From Alteribacillus bidgolensis (GTDB lineage Bacteria; Bacillota; Bacilli; Bacillales; Marinococcaceae), in assembly GCF_002886255.1 (NCBI RefSeq), contig NZ_KZ614149.1, positions 1,798,001 to 1,862,000 on the forward strand: DNA of 64,000 nucleotides, read 5' to 3'. Below the pieces are notes generated by a model. That model made no database searches. It saw nothing but the letters and a program-made list of their open reading frames with translations, and was not told where the DNA came from. Within the stretch, counting starts at the first letter, position 1. Each line of letters starts with the position of its first letter. Both the position numbers and the translations under genes were made by a program. Of the stretch, positions 26,109-33,956 are shown piece after piece.

Positions 26109-27449
26109 TTAGAATGTTTTTCCTTCATGTATTTCTCGGAAGCTTAATCCTACTGGCTGATCCAACCGTTTTCGAATCGTCAAATAATGCATAAACGTAA
26201 GAATAATAATGCCTGTGTTCATTCCTATAATGACCCCATCCATTTGCAGCTGCGGCATGGAGCCAAGTACATACATGAGTATAAATGAAACCGTCGTCGA
26301 CCAGATAGAATGTAGAAATGCATCCTTTACGAGTCCAAGACCAATAAGAAAGGCTTGCATCGGTATGACAAAAAAATGAAAGAAAAAGTAAGGAGCCAAA
26401 AGCTGCAAGTAAACCGCTGCAGGCGACTTTTCAAAAAACAGGCTCGTCAATTCGCTTGAGAAAAAATAAAAAATCCAAACAGCCGGAACAGCATAGACAA
26501 ACGTTCCCGCCATAATTTTATTTAACAGGGCGCTTAACGAAGAAACGTGTTTTTTGGCATATGCTTCAGAAACAGTCGGAATAAGAATAATCAGTAATGA
26601 ATGAGCAATGAAAGCTGGGAAAAACCCAATCGTAAACGCAACCCCTGCCAGCTTTCCATATTGCACAGTAGCCTGTTCTTCTACCACTCCTGCGTTCATA
26701 AGGGCTGCTTTTATCAAAAACGGCTTGACCGCAAAGGAAGCAGCATGAAAGATTCGAAGTCCTGTTGTCGGCAGGGAAACAGCCAAAAGTGTGTGTAAGA
26801 CAGATGTTTTTTTCATAGGCTCGGAAGGTGTTTTTTTCAACCTTTTCATTTCTCTTAAAAATAATACAAACAAGTATAAAAACACCACGATTTCGGTACC
26901 TATCAGAGTGCACAAGCTTAATAGTATTGCAGTATCCGCTTCAAAATGGAATAATTGGAATACTGCTATTAAAAGGACTAGTTGGACTGCTCTTCTTAAA
27001 AAATTAGCTACCGCAATTTTCCCCATATGCTGCGTTCCCATAAAATAACCTCTAGCAATCGATGACAACGCGATGACAGGAATAAGAATCAATAATAAGT
27101 ATGGCAATGCTGTGTGATACTGATCAAAGACCGGAATCAGAGGAAATACAATAAAGGCCGCTGCCAAACATGCAACCATAAAAGTACCCGTAAAACGTAT
27201 CGTATGGTAAAGCAAACTTCTATGGTATGTCTCTTCCTTTTCTGCTACTGCTTTTGAAATCGATATGGGCAGCTCCATACTCGCTATCACAACTAAAAAT
27301 ACTATCGTTGGAAGAATGGACATATACAAACCGAGTCCTTTTTCTCCCAGTTCACGGGCTAACACCATATTAATCAAGAATTCCAAACATTCTCCTAAAA
27401 ATGCCGCCACAATAAGCAAGAATGTCCCGACAACAAACGTATTTTTCAT
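26109..27449 (-). CDS. SpoVB/MurJ-like polysaccharide (lipid-linked) flippase
   Basis: 446 residues with 12-14 membrane helices, MOP superfamily. The N-terminus (GTFLLIVAAFLGECLEFLIN then LGEKGLGLYMSILPT and ELPISISKAVAE) closely follows SpoVB and its YtgP/YkvU relatives. It probably flips lipid-linked oligosaccharide or lipid II at the membrane. ATG 27449 is chosen because GGGGAGG lies 5 bp upstream; a 79-codon extension upstream has no ribosome site and crosses repeat debris. It may belong to spore cortex or vegetative wall synthesis. Confidence 0.83.
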   Translation of the reverse strand: MKNTFVVGTFLLIVAAFLGECLEFLINMVLARELGEKGLGLYMSILPTIVFLVVIASMELPISISKAVAEKEETYHRSLLYHTIRFTGTFMVACLAAAFIVFPLIPVFDQYHTALPYLLLILIPVIALSSIARGYFMGTQHMGKIAVANFLRRAVQLVLLIAVFQLFHFEADTAILLSLCTLIGTEIVVFLYLFVLFLREMKRLKKTPSEPMKKTSVLHTLLAVSLPTTGLRIFHAASFAVKPFLIKAALMNAGVVEEQATVQYGKLAGVAFTIGFFPAFIAHSLLIILIPTVSEAYAKKHVSSLSALLNKIMAGTFVYAVPAVWIFYFFSSELTSLFFEKSPAAVYLQLLAPYFFFHFFVIPMQAFLIGLGLVKDAFLHSIWSTTVSFILMYVLGSMPQLQMDGVIIGMNTGIIILTFMHYLTIRKRLDQPVGLSFREIHEGKTF

Positions 27450-27527
27450 ATGGCCTCCCCTTCTCTCCACAACTCTTTTATTTATATGAGACAAGTTGCA
27501 GAAGTATTTATCCTGACGAAGCCTGTA

Positions 27528-27600
27528 TGAGAAAAACTTGGCTGTGATGTCTAACGTGTACTTTCTTAACCTTAAAATTAGAAAAACTTGGCTTGTCACC
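27528..27600 (+). repeat. Decayed copies of the TA-flanked element
   Basis: Two fragments of the element's left end appear in direct order: GAGAAAAACTTGGC near 27534 and TTAGAAAAACTTGGCTTGTC near 27577, the latter followed by ACCAAGTC. The right halves are missing or unrecognisable. Confidence 0.5.
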
Positions 27601-27615
27601 AAGTCAATGATCTCT

Positions 27616-27648
27616 ACAAAAAATGACCCCGGCCCAATACCGAGGTCA
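27616..27648 (-). terminator. Terminator of the IDEAL-domain gene
   Basis: Minus-strand stem TGACCTCGG / CCGGGGTCA with a 7-base loop, followed by TTTTTTG. Confidence 0.75.
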
Positions 27649-27734
27649 CTTACTAGCAGCTTAGCGCTTTTTATTAAACTGTCCATTTTAAGGGGTACAG
27701 TTCACTTTCAACCAGGCTGACGGTGTTTCTTTTT

Positions 27735-28034
27735 CTATTTCACTTTAAAGTCCAACTCAATTTCATATCCTTGCTCAGAGATTACTTTGCCAAATTTGTA
27801 TTCTCCAATTAAGGCATTATATTGACTTGTTAATGCTTGAAAACTTTCCGGGTCTTTCTGATCTAATGCTTTGTCAATCATGCGCTGCAGCCGCTCCTTA
27901 TTAAAGGAATAAACAGCGTATTCCATGGTCATTTGGGCATATAGCGATTGAAGCACCTGTCTTGATGGTCTTCTGCCATGCTTTGCCGACTTTATTTTTT
28001 TCATAAAATGCTGTTCATGAGTAGGATGTAACAT
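27735..28034 (-). CDS. IDEAL-domain protein
   Basis: 99 residues from ATG 28034 (AGGGGG at about 10 bp; an in-frame ATG at 28004 is an alternative). The C-terminal half contains an IDEAL-type motif: RMIDKALDQKDPESFQALT then a hydrophobic end. IDEAL domains occur in small Bacillus proteins such as ComK-related YpiB and regulate by protein contact; no specific role can be assigned here. The region just upstream (28060-28140) is unusually GC-rich for the window. Confidence 0.7.
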   Translation of the reverse strand: MLHPTHEQHFMKKIKSAKHGRRPSRQVLQSLYAQMTMEYAVYSFNKERLQRMIDKALDQKDPESFQALTSQYNALIGEYKFGKVISEQGYEIELDFKVK

Positions 28035-28136
28035 TTTCGTCGAACCCCCTATCCTTTCACCGGACTTTACCGGTATTTGGCTTTCTGTCCTGTCCTTGGC
28101 GGGCGACGCGCGCATGAAGTACTGGCCCGGGCTCAA

Positions 28137-29032
28137 GCATGTATTTATTTACTGACTACATACCCGCATGGCGCTTCCTCTAAACGCTTTTTGCTTACAT
28201 CTTTCTATTGAAGTTTCATTCTTGATGTCTGCTTCCTGTCTCGTGTTCATAGAAAAATGATCAGTTTTTTCTAATACTTGCAAAACTTTTTCCTGTTATA
28301 AGACATGGAAGGTGTCTTAGAAGATTGAGCTGGACAACAGAGGCGGCTGGGAACAAATGAATTATGCCTTTGATTTAGCTTCTGCTTTTGAATCCATTAC
28401 AGTAAACGTTGCAGCGTGTTATTGCATATATATGTGCTGGCTGTGTTAGAAATGCGGGCTATTATACAATTCTTTATTAATTATTTAATTCGATCCAGAC
28501 AACGGAAATTCCTTCACAGATTTGTAACCTCCATTATCTTCCTATGCCCTATCCTGAATATTCTTTCCTCATGAGTTCTTTTATGACCGCAGAAGCCACC
28601 AAAGCTATCACTCTTTTATGATTGTTTTTATAGCTGCTCTGCACCCCTTTGTTCCCTTCGGAGAGCTTACAATCTTTACGTTTTACATTTTCATTTTTCA
28701 AATCTTTCTATCTCCACGTCTTTTCACGAGCTGTTCGGTGGTTTTATCTCTGCTTCTTTCCAATCCCGAACGACTCAAACCCCGAGCACAGAATGTTTAT
28801 CTCCACGTCGCGACTTCCTCTTTTAAAAAAAGCGCGGCTTTATTTTTATTTAGGACGCATCTGTTTTTATTTTTGTATGCGCTTTCTTATATTATAACCT
28901 ATGTTGCTGCTCTATTTAAATAACTGATCTCAGCTTTTTTTCTTTAAATGAAAATATTAGCGGAAAAAAACTCCACTTGTATAATAAAACGAGCTTTCGT
29001 TATAATAAAAATACAAACAAACGTTCGCAAAA
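28137..29032. other. Intergenic region, no gene recognised
   Basis: About 900 bp. Two overlapping plus-strand frames at 28618-28923 lack ribosome sites and family resemblance. The motif ATCTCCACGTC occurs twice (near 28709 and 28799). AT-rich promoter-like sequence precedes the yhjD-like gene. Confidence 0.4.
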
Positions 29033-29050
29033 ATGAAAAGAGGGGTACTC

Positions 29051-29431
29051 GTGCAAATTAAAGAAGAAGAACATATTATGATTCATTATTTTATTTTGCT
29101 TCCTCTTGTAAAAAAAGTCCTTGAAAAAGACTTTCAACTCTTTGAAAGTGGAGCGTTTAAAGTGAAAGGTCCCTATTTGGACATGATACAGGAGGCATTA
29201 CGTATGCTGCACAAAGACATGCGCCATATCAAACAATACATGCATCAAAACCGTATTCGTGTAACCTTCCAAGAAAATGACGGTATGTTTTCCCGCTACA
29301 GTTATGTGTGCAGAGGGTATGAAGGATCAAGCAGTTATTTAAATGCAAATTTAAAGCGTCAAACCCGCCATTGTATGGAAGCCTATTTTCTTAAAACCTC
29401 CCCGCTTCAATCCGACTCCGTCCTTCACTAA
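29051..29431 (+). CDS. YhjD-like protein
   Basis: About 126 residues; GTG 29051 is preferred because AGAGGGG lies 5 bp upstream. The conserved pattern is FELFE-type: LPLVKKVLEKDFQLFESGAF, KVKGPYLDMIQEALRMLHKD, then a YSYVCRGYEGSSSYLNANLK segment. This matches the small YhjD proteins of Bacillus, which are associated with sporulation expression; molecular function is unknown. No membrane segment or signal. Confidence 0.65.
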   Translation: MQIKEEEHIMIHYFILLPLVKKVLEKDFQLFESGAFKVKGPYLDMIQEALRMLHKDMRHIKQYMHQNRIRVTFQENDGMFSRYSYVCRGYEGSSSYLNANLKRQTRHCMEAYFLKTSPLQSDSVLH

Positions 29432-29496
29432 CAAGATGTAACAAAATCGATAATTGACAAACAATAATCACGGAGAGTACATTACAATAAGAAAAC

Positions 29497-29725
29497 GTAA
29501 GCGCCCTTGTTTTTAAAGACGTTCGGCTAAGTTCCTCACGTGCTGTGAGAACGCCGAACTGGCTTGCACAGGATGGACTGACTTTTGCGGTAGGAACACG
29601 ATGTTCTCGATTTTAGCAAACGTACCTTAAACCGCCGCGGGCCTCCGAGAGGCTGGGCGCTGCAGCTAGACATCAAAGCGCAACATTTTATACTTTCTTA
29701 TCTTATAAGAAAAGTACAGGCGCCC
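29497..29725 (+). repeat. Bacillaceae dispersed repeat, copy 1 (upstream of ktrA)
   Basis: Begins GTAAGCGCCC and ends with GGCTGGGCGCTGCAGCTAGA then a TTTTATACTTTCTTATC tract. The inner 62 bp (29645-29706) are identical to 30622-30683. GCGCCC and GGGCGC ends can pair, and internal inverted repeats (GTTCGGC...GCCGAAC) suggest a folded RNA or hairpin element. I recall similar AAGCGC...GGGCGCTG-AGCTAGACA repeats from other Bacillaceae. Confidence 0.7.
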
Positions 29726-29870
29726 TATGATATATGGCGTTGGGGCTGTGTATATATCCATGCATAGGAAGTGGTGTTTTTGATGGCAAGTGTCCATCGC
29801 AAAAACGCCTGCGCATTTACAGCAGCCAAAATTATGTTTACCAGGGATCAGAAGGGAGACAAACAAGGCC

Positions 29871-30524
29871 ATGAAGAAACAATTTGCTGTTATTGGACTA
29901 GGACGATTCGGTATCAGCGTCAGCACTGAACTGTATAAGCTGGGCCATGATGTACTTGCCATTGACATCAATGAATCCAAAGTAAACGAGATAGTAAATG
30001 ATTCTACCCATAGTGCCGTTGGTGACGGAACAGATGAAAAAACCATGCGCAGTCTCGGTATCACCAATTTTGATCATGTCATTGTAGCCATCGGAGATGA
30101 TATTCAGGCCAGCACTCTTTGCACATTGCTATTAAAAGAAATGGGAATCGATTCTGTCTGGGTTAAAGCACAAAACTACTATCATCACAAAGTTCTCGAC
30201 AAAATTGGGGCGGATAAAATTATCCATCCAGAACATGATATGGGTAACAGAATCGCACAGCACCTTGTTTCAGAAAAGGTTATTGACTATATCGAACTCT
30301 CTGACGATTTTTCTATCGTGGAAATAGCAGCACCACGCTCCATGGATAACCATACACTGATGGACCTAAATATTAGAGCACAGTTTGGAATAACCATTTT
30401 AGGAATTAAAAGAGGAAAAGATATCAATATTTCCCCGATGGCGGACGACAAAATATTTGAAAACGATGTTTTAATTGTCATAGGACATAAAAACGACTTA
30501 AAACGCTTTGAAGATAGTAATTAA
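29871..30524 (+). CDS. ktrA: Potassium uptake regulatory subunit KtrA/KtrC
   Basis: 217-residue RCK protein that gates a KtrB/KtrD channel. The Rossmann motif GLGRFG is at residues 9-14 with the ribose-binding Asp in LAIDINESK; the RCK-N domain covers residues 1-135 and RCK-C about 140-217. ATG 29871 is preferred over 29790 since the protein then begins MKKQFAVIGLGRFG as in the family. No channel gene is adjacent; a KtrB-type channel lies at 58.4 kb. I saw no c-di-AMP (ydaO-type) riboswitch in the leader, which is occupied by a repeat. Confidence 0.9.
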   Translation: MKKQFAVIGLGRFGISVSTELYKLGHDVLAIDINESKVNEIVNDSTHSAVGDGTDEKTMRSLGITNFDHVIVAIGDDIQASTLCTLLLKEMGIDSVWVKAQNYYHHKVLDKIGADKIIHPEHDMGNRIAQHLVSEKVIDYIELSDDFSIVEIAAPRSMDNHTLMDLNIRAQFGITILGIKRGKDINISPMADDKIFENDVLIVIGHKNDLKRFEDSN

Positions 30525-30526
30525 TA

Positions 30527-30683
30527 AAAAAAAGCGCAAGCGCCCTTATCAGCCTCGACAGGTAAATGTTCTCCAGGCAATAAAGGGCTCTTTGCCTTTA
30601 ATGACTGGAGGTTATTTAACCCCGAGAGGCTGGGCGCTGCAGCTAGACATCAAAGCGCAACATTTTATACTTTCTTATCTTAT
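30527..30683 (+). repeat. Bacillaceae dispersed repeat, copy 2 (downstream of ktrA)
   Basis: Begins AAAAAAGCGCAAGCGCCC just after the ktrA stop and ends with the 62-bp block identical to copy 1, in direct orientation. An internal inverted repeat (CTCCAGGCAATAAAGGGCTC and the following GCCTTTAATGACTGGAG) is present. A TA-flanked element is joined to its end. A frame across this region (30508-30771) is repeat-derived and not a gene. Confidence 0.7.
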
Positions 30684-30775
30684 TAGAAAAGCTTGGCTTA
30701 CCGCTAAGTCCGAATGGCGGAAGTCGAGTTTTGCTTATACTTTGATCCTTAACAAAGTTAAACTTTCCTAAAGTA
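30681..30775 (+). repeat. TA-flanked intergenic element, long form (91 bp)
   Basis: The element spans 30683-30773, bordered by TA. It starts TTAGAAAAGCTTGGCTTACC; the two arms CTTGGCTTACCGC and GGCGGAAGTCGAG form an imperfect hairpin. The conserved tail TTGCTTATACTTTGATCC continues into AACAAAGTTAAAC. Confidence 0.8.
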
Positions 30776-30854
30776 TTAGAAAAACTCGGTTTGCCGCCAA
30801 GTCCTTATAGCCCTATACTTTACTACTTTAATAAAATTAAACATCCTTAAAGTA
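30774..30854 (+). repeat. TA-flanked intergenic element, short form (77 bp)
   Basis: The element spans 30776-30852 in direct orientation immediately after the preceding copy, sharing its TA. It starts TTAGAAAAACTCGGTTTGCC, lacks the right hairpin arm and ends CATCCTTAAAG before TA. It lies about 85 bp upstream of the BCCT transporter start. Confidence 0.8.
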
Positions 30855-30937
30855 TAAAAAGTCAAAAAATGCGTTTCAAGAAAGCCGGCTTAAGGGTAAA
30901 GGCAATCAGCTATACTATTGATGTAGGAGTGACATAC

Positions 30938-32590
30938 TTGGGAACAGACAACTATACATATACTACTAAAAAACCTGGAACTGTCTTTATTATATCCGCT
31001 ATATTTGTATTCTTATTTGTGCTCTGGGGATTTATACGGCCGAATCATTTAGCCAGCATTGCTGCAACATCACTGAATTTCACCATTGAAACCTTCGGCT
31101 GGTTTTACATGATGGTTGCTGCGTTTTTTGTAACTTTTATTATATTTTTAGCGCTAAGTCCGTATGGAAAGCTTCGTCTTGGAAAGCCAGAAGACCGTCC
31201 GGAATATTCCTTTTATGCCTGGCTTGGCATGTTGTTTTCCGCGGGGATAGGCGTCGGCTTTGTGTTTTGGGGAGTAGCTGAACCAGTCCTCTATTATGTC
31301 GATACACCACTCGGCCGAGATGTGGAAACGCAAGCTGAAGCAGCACAGTTAGGGCTGGATTACGGAATTTTTCATTGGGCTCTTCATCCGTGGGCCATCT
31401 TTTCTTTAGTTGCCCTGGCACTTGGTTATGTTCAGTTCCGAAAAGACCAGCCCGCTCTAATCAGTTCGGCGTTTTATCCTTTATTTGGGGATAAGGTGCG
31501 CGGAAAAATTGGGCAGAGCATCGATATACTTGCCGTATTAGCTACCTCTACAGGGGTTGCTACTACATTTGGACTAAGCGCCATGCAAATAAGTGGAGGC
31601 CTCTCCTACCTGACAGGGATGCCTAATAATGCCGCCACACAGCTGATTATTATTGGAATCGTATCCGTGCTGTTTATGATTTCTGCTGCTTCTGGGCTCG
31701 ACAAAGGCATCCGTTACCTGAGTATCGTGAATTTAACCGTTGCAGGCCTGCTTCTTATTTTTGTGATCTTTCTCGGCCCTACCATCTATTTATTAGAAAG
31801 CGTAACCACTTCGCTTGGCGCGTATATTTCCAATTTTGTTCCGATGAGTTTAACGATGACTCCGTTTACCGACAGCACTTGGATTGGGACAAATACCATT
31901 TTTTATTGGGCTTGGCATATATCCTGGGCTCCGTTTATGGGAATGTTTATTGCGAGAATTTCAAGAGGCCGCACAATTAGGGAGTTTATTGCCGGCGTTC
32001 TTTTAGTTCCGTCTTTACTCGCTGTTATTTGGTTCAGCGTCTTCGGCGGCTCAGCCTTAAACCTTGAAATGAACGGCATAGCTCCTATTGCTGATATTGT
32101 TAACGATACGGTAGAACTTGCATTGTTTGCGACTTTACAAGAATTTCCTTTAGCGGGATTAACAAATGGACTGGCATTAGTATTAATTTTAATTTTTTTC
32201 ATTACGTCAGCAGACTCCGCTTCTTACACATTGGGCGCCATGACTTCAAAGGGAAGCCTTGATCCAACGCTGTTCACAAAAATTACTTGGGGACTCCTCA
32301 TTGCAGGTACAGCCTCTGTGCTGCTATTGTCCAATGGACTTGAAGGGCTCCAAACCGCTTCTATTGTAGCAGCTCTACCGTTTTCCATTATCATGACCGT
32401 AATGGTATTCTCGATGTTTAAAATGTTTACGCAGGACTTAAGACAGGAAAAACAGCAAAAACGCCAGCATCAAATGAAAAAAATGAAAGAGGAAATTCTC
32501 GATGAATTAGAAGAAGAAATTGATGACTTTTCCAGAGATTCCATAAAGAACACAGACAGCGAAGACTCTTCGAAAAAATCAACCAATTAA
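30938..32590 (+). CDS. BCCT-family transporter (glycine betaine/choline type)
   Basis: Sodium- or proton-coupled uptake of a quaternary ammonium compatible solute. About 550 residues with 12 membrane helices. The BCCT signature is clear: FYWAWHISWAPFMGMFIARI then SRGRTIREFI; the substrate-site region includes GVGFVFWGVAEPVLY. TTG 30938 is preferred (AGGAGTG at 6 bp). The highly charged C-terminal tail (about residues 505-550) is where osmosensing sits in BetP-like members. Fits a halotolerant host; OpuD-like function is inferred. Confidence 0.88.
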   Translation: MGTDNYTYTTKKPGTVFIISAIFVFLFVLWGFIRPNHLASIAATSLNFTIETFGWFYMMVAAFFVTFIIFLALSPYGKLRLGKPEDRPEYSFYAWLGMLFSAGIGVGFVFWGVAEPVLYYVDTPLGRDVETQAEAAQLGLDYGIFHWALHPWAIFSLVALALGYVQFRKDQPALISSAFYPLFGDKVRGKIGQSIDILAVLATSTGVATTFGLSAMQISGGLSYLTGMPNNAATQLIIIGIVSVLFMISAASGLDKGIRYLSIVNLTVAGLLLIFVIFLGPTIYLLESVTTSLGAYISNFVPMSLTMTPFTDSTWIGTNTIFYWAWHISWAPFMGMFIARISRGRTIREFIAGVLLVPSLLAVIWFSVFGGSALNLEMNGIAPIADIVNDTVELALFATLQEFPLAGLTNGLALVLILIFFITSADSASYTLGAMTSKGSLDPTLFTKITWGLLIAGTASVLLLSNGLEGLQTASIVAALPFSIIMTVMVFSMFKMFTQDLRQEKQQKRQHQMKKMKEEILDELEEEIDDFSRDSIKNTDSEDSSKKSTN

Positions 32591-32625
32591 TTCAAACCGA
32601 CTGACCGGTTCTCATTAAACGCCCA

Positions 32626-32666
32626 AAAAACCCTGTTGAGATGCCCCATCCCAACAGGGTTTTTTC
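32626..32666 (+). terminator. Terminator of the BCCT transporter
   Basis: Stem AACCCTGTTG / CAACAGGGTT followed by TTTTTT, about 35 bp after the stop. Confidence 0.85.
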
Positions 32667-32757
32667 GGGACTTAACAGCTGGACACTTCACCATACCCTG
32701 TTTCACCGCTAATAGTCATTCCATTACTCGTTCCTATTAAAATTTTTCTAAAGGTAC

Positions 32758-32796
32758 AAAACCCGTTGGAAAATTAATCGTTTCCCAACAGGTTTA
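32758..32796 (-). terminator. Terminator downstream of the AfuABC-type operon
   Basis: Minus-strand stem AAACCTGTTGGGAAA / TTTTCCAACGGGTTT followed by TTG. It is oriented to end the ABC operon on the minus strand. Confidence 0.65.
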
Positions 32797-32873
32797 AAAA
32801 ATATTGTTAAAAGTTTCTAAGTGCAGTGCTCCTAACTTGTTCTTAAACCATTGCAGCTATTGCTGTCTGTTTG

Positions 32874-33956
32874 TCAGGAAGAAAAGATAAGCTTTTGTCC
32901 ACCTTGATAGGCGCTCCATCTTTTTTCCGTAAGCGAAATGATGACTTGATCTCCAGGGTGAAAAAATTCATCAGCCGGACTATGAATTGTCCACTTCTCC
33001 TCTCCTACTTGAACAGTATAATGAAGGTCTTTTCCTTGAAATTGTACGTTTTCCACATAACCTGATATCCCGTTTCCCTTTTTGCTAAGACTTAATTCTT
33101 CTGGCCGAACCGGCATGATATTTTTTTTCATAAAGTAAGGGGATATATCTTTTTTATCCCAAGCAACCATTTCGCTGCCATTAGGATGAAATTCTCCATT
33201 TTTCCAAAAGCCATGGACTAAATTGGCTTTTCCTACAAAGGATGCTACAAATTCGGTTTGTGGAAAACGATAAACAGTTTCCGGTTTCCCGATTTGTTCA
33301 ATCGCCCCATCCTTCATCACAATAATTCGATCGGCCATGGCTAATGCCTCTCCTTGATCATGTGTCACATAAATAACTGTCGTTTGGGTGAGGCGATGGA
33401 TCTTTTGAATTTCATTTCTCATCTCCAGCCGCAATTCAGCATCCAAACTGCTTAATGGTTCATCCATTAAGAGAAGTGTAGGTTTTGCAGCGATAGCCCG
33501 TGCCAGAGCAACCCTTTGTTTTTGTCCGCCAGATAATTCATGAGGCATTCGATCTTCATATCCACATAAGTTCACCATTTCCAGCACTTCTTTAATACGA
33601 GCTTCTTTATCGGCTTTTAGTTCTTTAGGTACAAACTTATGATGTTGGAGAGGAAAACGAACTTGTTCTTTAACTGTTAAATGAGGCCACAAGGCAAAAG
33701 ATTGAAAAACCATCCCTATATTTCTTTTATCGGGTGGAGTTAAATGCGTAGGAGAAGCTACTTGCTCGTTGTTCATTTCTATATGCCCCTCACTAGGAGA
33801 TTCAAAGCCTGCAAGTAATCGCAGAAGAGTTGTTTTCCCGCACCCAGAAGGACCTAGTATAGCAATGAATTCCCCTTCTTTCATTTCGGCTTCAATCGAA
33901 GAAATGGCAGTAGTGCTGCCGAATTTTTTAGTCACTCCAAGTATCTTTGTGCTCAT
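32874..33956 (-). CDS. Ferric iron/phosphonate-type ABC transporter ATP-binding protein
   Basis: 360-residue FbpC/PotA-type ATPase. Walker A GPSGCGKTT is at residues 35-43, the signature LSGGQKQRVALARA, Walker B LLLMDEPLSSLD and the H-loop THDQGEALAMAD. The C-terminal TOBE region covers about residues 270-360. The start overlaps the permease stop by ATGA. The partner binding protein is of the AfuA type, so ferric iron is the first guess and 2-aminoethylphosphonate the main alternative. Confidence 0.87.
   Translation of the reverse strand: MSTKILGVTKKFGSTTAISSIEAEMKEGEFIAILGPSGCGKTTLLRLLAGFESPSEGHIEMNNEQVASPTHLTPPDKRNIGMVFQSFALWPHLTVKEQVRFPLQHHKFVPKELKADKEARIKEVLEMVNLCGYEDRMPHELSGGQKQRVALARAIAAKPTLLLMDEPLSSLDAELRLEMRNEIQKIHRLTQTTVIYVTHDQGEALAMADRIIVMKDGAIEQIGKPETVYRFPQTEFVASFVGKANLVHGFWKNGEFHPNGSEMVAWDKKDISPYFMKKNIMPVRPEELSLSKKGNGISGYVENVQFQGKDLHYTVQVGEEKWTIHSPADEFFHPGDQVIISLTEKRWSAYQGGQKLIFSS

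Noticed and set aside
28618..28923. Two overlapping plus-strand frames of 82-101 codons
   Set aside because: Both are Phe/Leu-rich translations of T-rich DNA with no ribosome site or family pattern.
29440..29870. Possible c-di-AMP riboswitch before ktrA
   Set aside because: The leader is a dispersed repeat; the conserved GGGGGA and related ydaO blocks were not recognised.
30508..30771. An 87-codon plus-strand frame after ktrA
   Set aside because: It overlaps the ktrA end, the dispersed repeat and a TA-flanked element; the peptide is repeat translation without a ribosome site.
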